The notes beneath the pieces are model-generated. The model was not told the origin of the DNA and made no database searches. It saw only the letters and a program-made list of their open reading frames with translations. Both the position numbers and the translations under genes were made by a program. This document shows positions 7,389-12,491 of a stretch of 12,491 bases of DNA, in pieces (positions within the stretch are counted from its first letter, which is position 1; each line of letters opens with the position of its first letter). The DNA is from an uncultured Bacteroidales bacterium (GTDB lineage Bacteria; Bacteroidota; Bacteroidia; Bacteroidales; Paludibacteraceae): NCBI GenBank assembly GCA_902799875.1, contig CADCCH010000048.1, positions 1 through 12,491 of the forward strand. The letters are read 5' to 3'.

Positions 7389-8807
7389 ATGCATATGAAA
7401 AAGATAGTAATGATAGTGCTCTCAGCTTTGATTCTGATGCCGATGATGGCTCAGGAGGTTAGCAAAGAGAGCAAGAAAGAAGCGGTAAAAAGCCACCTCA
7501 AGCAGCATTTCAAGCCGTACGGATTTATCCGCAACTATTTCGCGTTTGACTCGCGGGAATCGATGTCCGGAACGGGTGATTTGTATAACTATCAGCCCAA
7601 AGATGAGAACTGGAACAAAACCGACGATCCGGAATTACGTCAGGATCTGAATGCTATCTCCACGTTCCGTTTTCTCACTCTCACGACTCGTGTGGGTCTG
7701 AATATCGTGGGTTATAAATGGCGCAACACGGAGTTTGGCGCTAAGATCGAAGCGGATTTCTATGCCGGTTTGAGTACCAAAGGCACGGGTTCACACTCCG
7801 TTTCAGGAACTGCACAGCTTCGTCTTCGTCAGGCATATCTGACCTTAGCTTGGGATAGCCTGCGTATGAATAATAAGGATTACGCGCGCGTAGAGCTGTT
7901 GATGGGTCAGGCTTGGCATCCTATGGCAGCCGATTTATGCGACGCTATCGCGCTTAACTCCGGTGCTCCGTTTGGTCCTTTCTCGCGTACGCCGCAAGTG
8001 AAGATGGATGCCCGTTTGGGTAATCTGTTCACGTTGACGGGTGCTTTGATTTGGCAGATGCAATACTGCTCCATCGGTCCGGACGGACAATCGGCGGAGT
8101 ATATCGGTTATAGCAAGACGCCGGAGGCTTATTTAGGTCTGACTTTCCACCATAAAGGCTGGTTAGTACGTGCCGGAGCGGATGTGCTGAGTATCAAGCC
8201 GCGTCATATAGGAAAAGTAATACCAACGCCCGGAGATACAGTTGCAGTAAAAGTTTCCGACCGCCTTACGACCGTTTCCCCGTTCGTGTATTTGCAGTAT
8301 AAGAAAGGCGAGTTCTCCATCAAAGCGAAGTCCATCTTTGCCGAGTCCGGAGAGCATATGAATATGAACGGCGGTTATGGAGTGAGCGACGTGAAGAGTG
8401 ACGGTTCTTGGGCATATACCCCGACACGCACATCTTCGTCTTGGATCAGTATAGTGTATGGCGGCAAAGTCGGAGCGCAGGAAGACAAACATCCGCAGAA
8501 GTTACAGGGAATTCTTTTTGCCGGTTACGTTCGTAATTTCGGTACCAAGGAAGAGCTTGCGACCAAAGCGAACGGTTCGCTTGTCGGTTACTTCTATCCG
8601 CGAGCTGCGAATATGTACCGGATGTTCCGTGTGACGCCGACTCTGCTGTACACCATCGGCAAGTTCCAGATCGGCTGCGAGTACGAAGTGACTTCCGTTC
8701 ATTACGGCGATGCAAGCAAAGGTCTCAATGCCCATGGTTTGGCAGACAAAGGTCTCCATTGGGTCACGAACCACCGCGTCCAGCTCATGACGAAATACAA
8801 CTTCTAA
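7389..8807 (+). CDS. Outer-membrane porin-like beta-barrel protein
   Basis: A 472-residue protein with a clear signal peptide (MKKIVMIVLSALILMPMMA, cleavage before QEVS). Either ATG 7389 or ATG 7395 could be the start, and the second gives the more usual MKK opening. After cleavage comes a short charged, Lys-rich segment and then KPYGFIRNYFAFDSRES, a beta-strand opening reminiscent of porin-like proteins in Bacteroidales. The remainder alternates polar and aromatic residues, and the final residue is phenylalanine (KYNF), the usual last-strand signal for outer-membrane barrel assembly. Size suits a barrel of roughly 16-18 strands. It lies 12 bp after the symporter gene and ends in a terminator, so it probably provides outer-membrane passage for the symporter's substrate. 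That role is inferred from operon structure only; I do not recognise a characterised homologue. Confidence 0.8.
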   Translation: MHMKKIVMIVLSALILMPMMAQEVSKESKKEAVKSHLKQHFKPYGFIRNYFAFDSRESMSGTGDLYNYQPKDENWNKTDDPELRQDLNAISTFRFLTLTTRVGLNIVGYKWRNTEFGAKIEADFYAGLSTKGTGSHSVSGTAQLRLRQAYLTLAWDSLRMNNKDYARVELLMGQAWHPMAADLCDAIALNSGAPFGPFSRTPQVKMDARLGNLFTLTGALIWQMQYCSIGPDGQSAEYIGYSKTPEAYLGLTFHHKGWLVRAGADVLSIKPRHIGKVIPTPGDTVAVKVSDRLTTVSPFVYLQYKKGEFSIKAKSIFAESGEHMNMNGGYGVSDVKSDGSWAYTPTRTSSSWISIVYGGKVGAQEDKHPQKLQGILFAGYVRNFGTKEELATKANGSLVGYFYPRAANMYRMFRVTPTLLYTIGKFQIGCEYEVTSVHYGDASKGLNAHGLADKGLHWVTNHRVQLMTKYNF

Positions 8808-8836
8808 CAAGCGCCCCAAGTGGGCGTTTGTTTTTT
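8806..8836 (+). terminator. Intrinsic terminator after the porin-like gene
   Basis: An 11-bp stem with one G-U pair (8806-8816 with 8822-8832) closes a five-base loop (CAAGT) and runs into a T-tract. It overlaps the last two bases of the stop codon (8805-8807), so the transcript ends immediately after the coding sequence. Confidence 0.85.
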
Positions 8837-8926
8837 GTAAATATGGGGTGTTTTAAACCCAAAATAATAAAAACTTACCTCAAAATCATAAAAAAAGCAA
8901 TTTTTATGCATTTTTTTATCGAAATA

Positions 8927-8958
8927 TTTGGTAGTATCAGCAAAAATGACTATTTTTG
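8927..8958 (+). promoter_or_regulatory. Bacteroidetes-type promoter for the 9037-11264 operon
   Basis: TTTG (8927-8930), 20 bp, then TATTTTTG (8951-8958): both boxes match the consensus. Transcription should start near 8965, leaving a leader of about 70 nt before the ATG at 9037. That leader contains a tiny ORF (8971-9006) encoding MKRRMPKSRSK. The 8837-8926 stretch is A/T-rich with no gene. Confidence 0.75.
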
Positions 8959-9036
8959 TGCGCAATTTCAATGAAACGGAGAATGCCGAAAAGCCGATCA
9001 AAGTGAGTAGGCCAGACAAACTAACTCTATTACTCT

Positions 9037-9801
9037 ATGAGAAAAACATCTCTACTTCTTGTTGCGCTGATGAGTGTTAGCGTAGCATTTGCTCAGATTT
9101 CTACAGGTGAGCCTAACTCGTCTGTAATTCCGCGTACAGGTAACCGTCCGCAAGCTGGTGATTTCGGAATGTACCTCGGTGTATCCGTAACCCAGATCAT
9201 GGACTTGGTTGAGTTGAACAAAGATGAACCCTTCAAGAACAACATCTTCTGGGCGCTTCCTATGATCAACCTCAAGTATTACTTCACGGACAAATGGGAG
9301 GGCCGTCTTGGTTTCCAGTTTGCATGTAAGAATGAGAACAGCCGTCTCAAAGACGACAATCTCGATTACAGCCACGTAAGAGACATCAACTACACCCGTT
9401 TCCTGCCGGGCTGCGCCTATCACTTCAATCCTATTAACGTGCTGGATGTATATTTAGGAGCACAGATGCCTATCGGATTTAATATCGACTCTGAAAAAAC
9501 GAAAAACGGTACCTTGACTACCAAAACGACCAACAACAAGTTCGTCATCGGTGGTGGTATCTTCCTCGGTTTGCAGTTCTTTGTTGCAGATCTTCCGTTC
9601 GCTATCGGTTTTGAGGGCGGTTACTCCGGTCAAGCAAGCTTCAGCGCAGGACAGAAAACAACGATTAACAACGACGGTAACAAGCAGACCAGCGTTACTA
9701 TTGACGGTAGAACAGCTACTGACCCCTCCAAAGCCAGCCATATAGAAGCTACTTGGGGCGCTGATGCAGCTATCACGTTCACCTATTATTTCCGCAAGTA
9801 A
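9037..9801 (+). CDS. Small outer-membrane beta-barrel protein
   Basis: This 254-residue protein begins with a textbook signal peptide (MRKTSLLLVALMSVSVAFA, cleaved before QISTG). The mature chain alternates hydrophobic and polar residues in strand-length blocks, with glycine-aromatic patches such as FGMYLGVSV, KYYFTDKWEGRLGF, DVYLGAQMPIGF and FVIGGGIFLGLQFFV. It finishes with AAITFTYYFRK, where the terminal strand is followed by a two-residue tail. This is the pattern of 8- to 10-strand outer-membrane barrels (OmpW/OmpX-like or generic outer-membrane beta-barrel families). A Thr/Asn-rich loop near residues 150-165 and a second near 210-235 are probably surface loops. It is the first gene of a three-gene operon with two lipoproteins, suggesting a joint envelope function. 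I cannot assign a specific role. Confidence 0.85.
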   Translation: MRKTSLLLVALMSVSVAFAQISTGEPNSSVIPRTGNRPQAGDFGMYLGVSVTQIMDLVELNKDEPFKNNIFWALPMINLKYYFTDKWEGRLGFQFACKNENSRLKDDNLDYSHVRDINYTRFLPGCAYHFNPINVLDVYLGAQMPIGFNIDSEKTKNGTLTTKTTNNKFVIGGGIFLGLQFFVADLPFAIGFEGGYSGQASFSAGQKTTINNDGNKQTSVTIDGRTATDPSKASHIEATWGADAAITFTYYFRK

Positions 9802-9824
9802 TTAACGTCTAATTTTTATCGATT

Positions 9825-10451
9825 ATGAAACAACGCATATTACTACCTGTACTGCTTTTGATAGCAGTGATAGGCACTTCGTGCGTCAGCCAGCATAATG
9901 TAGAGAGAAACTACTCCGACCTCAGACCGGATGTAGTTCGTCTGGAATTGACGATGGACGACTACCAATATATGGGTGACGTGAATATCGAGGTGGAATA
10001 CAAGACATACTTAGGAATCTTCTCGAAGATTCTGACGGTCAACGGAGAGAAGTATGACCCGCGTTTCTACCATAAAACGAATATCGCTTTCCGCAAGAAA
10101 GTGAAACTGGGCAAACTGAAATTGGCATTGCACAAAGTGTTAGAGCTGTATCCCAATGCTGATTACATCATCCCCGCTTCTTTCAACGACCAAGTGGAGC
10201 ATATGATGGGAGGTCGTATTCACAAACGTACTATGACCCTCAAAGTATATGCTATCAACAAGGTTTCGGCAACTCAAGCAGAACAAAAGCACCAAGCCGA
10301 GGTTCAGGCATTGGACAACAAGAATGCAGCACTTAACCAACAGGTTGAAGCGTTGCAGGCAGAGTTGAATGCGACTAAAGAGGCTCTGGAGAAAGCTGAG
10401 TTGGAAGCACGTATCAACGAGCAAAAGAACAATAAAAACCGCCGTCGTTAA
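9825..10451 (+). CDS. Lipoprotein with C-terminal coiled coil
   Basis: A 208-residue protein with a lipoprotein signal sequence: hydrophobic residues 5-17 followed by GTSC, giving a lipidated Cys20. Residues 35-145 form a compact alpha/beta-looking domain, including LTMDDYQYMGDVNIEVEY and a helix-strand segment ending LELYPNADYIIPASF. This resembles a recurring lipoprotein family in Bacteroides, a match I recall but cannot verify here. Residues 150-200 are a strongly predicted coiled coil rich in Ala, Glu, Gln and Leu (for example QQVEALQAELNATKEALEKA). The chain ends in a basic NKNRRR. The coiled coil could drive oligomerisation or reach toward a partner in the periplasm. It sits 23 bp after the beta-barrel gene and 6 bp before the next lipoprotein gene, so the three are almost certainly co-transcribed. 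Function unknown. Confidence 0.85.
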   Translation: MKQRILLPVLLLIAVIGTSCVSQHNVERNYSDLRPDVVRLELTMDDYQYMGDVNIEVEYKTYLGIFSKILTVNGEKYDPRFYHKTNIAFRKKVKLGKLKLALHKVLELYPNADYIIPASFNDQVEHMMGGRIHKRTMTLKVYAINKVSATQAEQKHQAEVQALDNKNAALNQQVEALQAELNATKEALEKAELEARINEQKNNKNRRR

Positions 10452-10457
10452 TAACGC

Positions 10458-11264
10458 ATGAGAAAAACTCTTTTGATTCTATTGTCAGCGCTTAGTCTGA
10501 TCGCCTGCAATAAACAGTCCGAATTGGTGACTATTATGCGCATTGATAATGTGGATTGGCAGAAGGCACCTGTTGCATCAGGTGCCGTTCTGCACGTCAC
10601 AGTCCTTGCAGAAGCAAAGTCTTCTCCTATACAGCGTATCGTCATCTCATCCGAGGACGTTGAATATAAAAACAAAGACGTCTTAGACAGTACGCTTGCT
10701 TGGCCGTTAAAAAACGTCAACATGAGTTGGTATTACGCTCTGCCGTACTATCAGGACACCACCAAGGTTGTTCTCACAGCACGGTCATTTGACGGGTCAG
10801 GAAACATGATGTCCTACTCTATCACAATGCTGGTGGCACCCGGAGAAGAGAAACTGCGTACATTGGATAATATGACTTTGTATTCCGCAGCTTCCGTGGG
10901 CAAATCCGCGTTCTCGTTAGAGACCTTACAACCGGTATATTTGAACAAGGATTCAGCTACCGTCGCATTCTATGATGTCTTGGATAAGACGTTACAAGCG
11001 CCTTCCTGCATATGGCATTCCGAGTCCGGACTGCTGTTCTCTCGCACCGAAGGGTTTAACTTCTCCGAAGCAAGCGTTCAGAGTCTGGAGAATGTATGGC
11101 CTAATCTGATGAAGACATCCACCATCAAAGATCTGAAAGCGGACGATGTGCTGCTGATCGGTAAAGGGGACAAGGCGATAGGTGCCATAAAGATCCTGCA
11201 AATCATTGACGAACAAGGAACAGACATGGACCGCTATATTTTCTCCCTCAAGATTCGCCCATAA
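10458..11264 (+). CDS. Putative lipoprotein of unknown function
   Basis: A 268-residue protein with a clear lipobox, LIAC at residues 14-17, so Cys17 is the expected lipidation site. The mature chain looks mainly beta-stranded. The first half (residues 20-130) may be an Ig-like or fibronectin-like fold, judged from spaced strands such as GAVLHVTVLAEAK, QRIVISSEDVEY and TTKVVLTARSFDGSGNMMSY. A second half from about 140 carries ATVAFYDVLDKT and DVLLIGKGDKAIGAIKIL, which might be another small beta domain. I recognise no catalytic motif. It is the last gene of the barrel-lipoprotein-lipoprotein operon, 6 bp after the coiled-coil lipoprotein, and is followed 19 bp later by a perfect terminator hairpin. 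The start ATG at 10458 is fixed by the signal sequence. Confidence 0.82.
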   Translation: MRKTLLILLSALSLIACNKQSELVTIMRIDNVDWQKAPVASGAVLHVTVLAEAKSSPIQRIVISSEDVEYKNKDVLDSTLAWPLKNVNMSWYYALPYYQDTTKVVLTARSFDGSGNMMSYSITMLVAPGEEKLRTLDNMTLYSAASVGKSAFSLETLQPVYLNKDSATVAFYDVLDKTLQAPSCIWHSESGLLFSRTEGFNFSEASVQSLENVWPNLMKTSTIKDLKADDVLLIGKGDKAIGAIKILQIIDEQGTDMDRYIFSLKIRP

Positions 11265-11283
11265 CACTCTCCAATATCCACAT

Positions 11284-11313
11284 AAAAAGCCAAGCGTGAA
11301 TGCTTGGCTTTTT
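11284..11313 (+). terminator. Intrinsic terminator, works in either direction
   Basis: A perfect 12-bp stem (11284-11295 with 11302-11313) encloses a six-base loop GTGAAT, with an A-tract on one side and a T-tract on the other. It ends the 9037-11264 operon and could also stop leftward transcription that passes the tRNA. Confidence 0.93.
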
Positions 11314-11346
11314 ATGTTGCACCTCTGGGTGAAAGCCGGTTCGCAA

Positions 11347-11373
11347 AAAAAGTCCCCCAAAGGAGGACTTTTT
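11347..11373 (-). terminator. Intrinsic terminator of the tRNA-Gln transcript
   Basis: The stem 11347-11358 with 11362-11373 has a three-base loop and a run of seven T on the minus strand. The one imperfect pair is G-U when read from the minus strand but C-A from the plus strand, which favours a leftward terminator. It begins 3 bases beyond the tRNA 3' end. Confidence 0.85.
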
Positions 11374-11376
11374 ATG

Positions 11377-11447
11377 TTGCCGAACCAGGACTCGAACCCA
11401 GACAGACAGAACCAGAATCTGTAGTGCTACCATTACACAATTCGGCA
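11377..11447 (-). tRNA. tRNA-Gln (anticodon CUG)
   Basis: The 71-nt sequence folds as a cloverleaf. The acceptor stem pairs TGCCGAA with TTCGGCA, with A as discriminator base. The D stem is GTG/CAC, and the anticodon stem ACAGA/TCTGT surrounds loop TTCTGGT, placing CUG at positions 34-36. The variable region has four bases and the T loop is TTCGAGT. CCA is not encoded and must be added after transcription. It reads only CAG glutamine codons by strict pairing, so a second tRNA-Gln (UUG) is expected elsewhere. It has its own promoter and terminator. Confidence 0.95.
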
Positions 11448-11509
11448 AAATTTAATGAACAATGTATCACTTATGAAACACAATTCACATCGTTTTTCAA
11501 AAGCGGGTG

Positions 11510-11541
11510 CAAAGGTACTGCTTTTTTTTGATATAAGCAAA
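11510..11541 (-). promoter_or_regulatory. Bacteroidetes-type promoter for tRNA-Gln
   Basis: On the minus strand, TTTG (11541-11538), 20 bp, then TACCTTTG (11517-11510) match both boxes. Transcription should start near 11503, about 56 nt upstream of the mature tRNA. It shares a 20-base core exactly with the symporter promoter. The A/T-rich stretch just upstream (11542-11568) could act as an UP-like element. Confidence 0.8.
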
Positions 11542-11568
11542 TATTTTTGCAAAAAAATGCAAAAAAAA

Positions 11569-12210
11569 TCACTTTTTTAGTTTTTTATGGCATTGTTGGA
11601 CGTACATATGCGTTGCTTCACGTATCCAGCAGTACTTCCATTCGGGTTTTCGGAAGTGCTTCTCAGCACGCTCAAACCACGCTAAAGCATCCTTTTTGCT
11701 GCCAAAGGGTTTGGGGGCATAAAAGAGGCAAGTACCATAGTAAGAGAGAACCAACGGATCGTTGGGCGCCAGTTTGGTGGCATCCTTTGCCAGAGACATC
11801 GCCTTAATGGGATGAATAGACTCATGCAAACGGAGTTCAAACACATAGACCGCAGAGAGGTACATCTCGTAGTGCCCTTTGGGCAGTTGGGATTTGAGAT
11901 GTGAGATGTGCGATTTGAACTGCTGGACGTAGCGTTTGGCTTCCGGCAGGAGAGCTTCTTTGCCTTCTTTCTTTGCTTCCGCTACGATATATCCGCAGTA
12001 ACCGTATTCGTACACCAGATCCTTTGTACCTTGTACTTTGTCCCCTTGTACCTTATCTATATATGTTTTCCAAACGCTCATGTCTTCCCGTTGGTAAGCA
12101 TCGAATAATTCCCTGTCCGCAGAGAAGTCTTGTGCGGACAGGGAAATACTCATTGCCATAAGGAGAAACAAAACGCTCCTTTGTACGTTGTACATTGTCC
12201 CTTTGTACAT
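11569..12210 (-). CDS. Exported TPR-like protein with heptamer-derived segments
   Basis: A 213-residue protein, helical, with a signal peptide (cleavage likely after LSLSA-type residue 26, before QDFS). Residues 135-187 resemble one or two tetratricopeptide repeats: AMSLAKDATKLAPNDPLVLS followed by FGSKKDALAWFERAEKHF. It is probably periplasmic and may act in protein-protein contacts; no catalytic motif is visible. Two internal segments come from heptamer arrays: IDKVQGDKVQGTKDL (51-65) and FKSHISHLKSQL (98-109). A third array forms the N-terminus, MYKGTMYNVQRS. The start may be ATG 12210, 5 nt after the pfp stop, or the ATG at 12195. Both give the same signal peptide, and AAAGGG just before 12195 could serve as a ribosome site. 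It probably shares a transcript with pfp. No strong terminator separates it from the tRNA promoter. Function unknown. Confidence 0.8.
   Translation of the reverse strand: MYKGTMYNVQRSVLFLLMAMSISLSAQDFSADRELFDAYQREDMSVWKTYIDKVQGDKVQGTKDLVYEYGYCGYIVAEAKKEGKEALLPEAKRYVQQFKSHISHLKSQLPKGHYEMYLSAVYVFELRLHESIHPIKAMSLAKDATKLAPNDPLVLSYYGTCLFYAPKPFGSKKDALAWFERAEKHFRKPEWKYCWIREATHMYVQQCHKKLKK
11891..11918. repeat. In-frame heptamer array, GATTTGA/GATGTGA type
   Basis: Four consecutive heptamers read GATTTGA, GATGTGA, GATGTGC and GATTTGA, the same family as the array at 3028-3069. The coding strand gives FKSHISHLKSQ in the TPR-like protein. Confidence 0.8.
12022..12057. repeat. In-frame heptamer array, CTTTGTA/CCTTGTA type
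   Basis: Heptamers CTTTGTA, CCTTGTA, CTTTGTC, then one extra base, then CCTTGTA and CCTTATC. The extra base turns the coding into a five-residue repeat (DKVQG DKVQG) in the TPR-like protein. A matching array sits at 12181-12209. Confidence 0.78.
12181..12209. repeat. Heptamer array covering the TPR-like gene start
   Basis: Units TTGTACG, TTGTACA, TTGTCCC, one extra base, then TTGTACA. On the minus strand these encode YKGTMYNVQ and supply the internal ATG at 12195; the array also abuts the ATG at 12210. It has the same one-base slip as the array at 12022-12057. Confidence 0.8.
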
Positions 12211-12215
12211 CTCCT

Positions 12216-12491
12216 TTATTTGCCGCGCTCCAAGAGCAAAGTGCGGGTCGGTTGATCGCAGACCTCGGTCGGACCGTAGTACTGGATCGGACCCGGGTAG
12301 ATATAACTGGTGTTCGCGTCAGCCCACTCTGCCCGATGTGCCTGCAGGTACTTGAAGGGCGCACCGTCGAGCTCTACAAGGGCTTTCTGGATAACCGGTT
12401 TCATCTTACCGTTACGCTTCTCCATGTTCATCATCATCGTGATAGGCACACCACCGGCTAACCACTCTGCTGCGGGTTTGGTGAGGTTGCG
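12216..12491 (-). CDS. pfp: PPi-dependent 6-phosphofructokinase, C-terminal part
   Basis: The final 91 residues of a longer protein whose 5' part lies outside the window; the frame is open to the edge, starting [10 protein letters not shown]. The segments [37 protein letters not shown] and [18 protein letters not shown] are characteristic of the long-type diphosphate:fructose-6-phosphate 1-phosphotransferases (about 550 residues) used by Bacteroidales. The enzyme uses pyrophosphate to phosphorylate fructose 6-phosphate reversibly in the cytoplasm, acting in both glycolysis and gluconeogenesis. The family is recognised from memory of these motifs, not from a search. The active site is upstream of the window, so I cannot check it. 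The stop is followed after only 5 nt by the TPR-like gene, which suggests co-transcription. Confidence 0.88.
   Translation of the reverse strand, partial: RNLTKPAAEWLAGGVPITMMMNMEKRNGKMKPVIQKALVELDGAPFKYLQAHRAEWADANTSYIYPGPIQYYGPTEVCDQPTRTLLLERGK

Noticed and set aside
11377..11447. Integration site of a mobile element at tRNA-Gln
   Set aside because: No integrase, no matching attachment repeat farther away, and the nearby 13-base repeat is only 60 bp off.

Overview
The window looks like chromosomal DNA of a member of the order Bacteroidales, probably an uncultured gut-type lineage. Three things point there. Four putative promoters have the Bacteroidetes form (a TTTG or CTTG -33 box, exactly 20 bp, then TAnnTTTG). 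Shine-Dalgarno signals are generally weak. The gene set is typical: a DPP IV-type S9 peptidase, an FHS-family sugar permease next to a ROK kinase, PPi-dependent phosphofructokinase, many exported envelope proteins, and an InlB-like protein with a T9SS-style C-terminal tail. I cannot place it to genus.

Layout. Positions 1-5683 (minus strand) form one apparent operon, transcribed from a promoter at 5705-5736: an exported InlB-like protein, a DPP IV-type peptidase, an FHS sugar permease, a ROK sugar kinase, and the start of an unidentified ORF that overlaps the kinase stop. An AT-rich divergent region (5684-5972) separates it from a plus-strand pair (5973-8807): an SLC13/DASS anion:Na+ symporter and an outer-membrane porin-like protein, ended by a hairpin at 8806-8836. 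A second plus-strand operon (9037-11264) encodes a small outer-membrane beta-barrel, a coiled-coil lipoprotein and another lipoprotein, with its own promoter (8927-8958) and terminator (11284-11313). On the minus strand at the right end are the C-terminus of pfp, a small exported TPR-like protein, and tRNA-Gln(CUG) with its own strong promoter and terminator.

Functionally, the permease and kinase import and phosphorylate a hexose, and pfp acts lower in glycolysis. The peptidase would supply dipeptides from proline-containing peptides. The symporter and porin could carry dicarboxylates across the inner and outer membranes. The lipoprotein operon looks like an envelope assembly of unknown role.

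The most unusual signal is a set of heptanucleotide repeat islands at six places, all in minus-strand transcription units. There are four sequence families (on the sense strand: CTCAAAT, AACGACC, TACAAGG and TTTAATT/TTGAATT types). The families found inside genes have no stop codon in any of the three sense frames and encode hydrophilic repeats. The family that does contain stops lies between genes and overlaps a stop codon. The peptidase gene carries two of these islands, plus an exact in-frame 42-bp tandem duplication directly before its catalytic serine.
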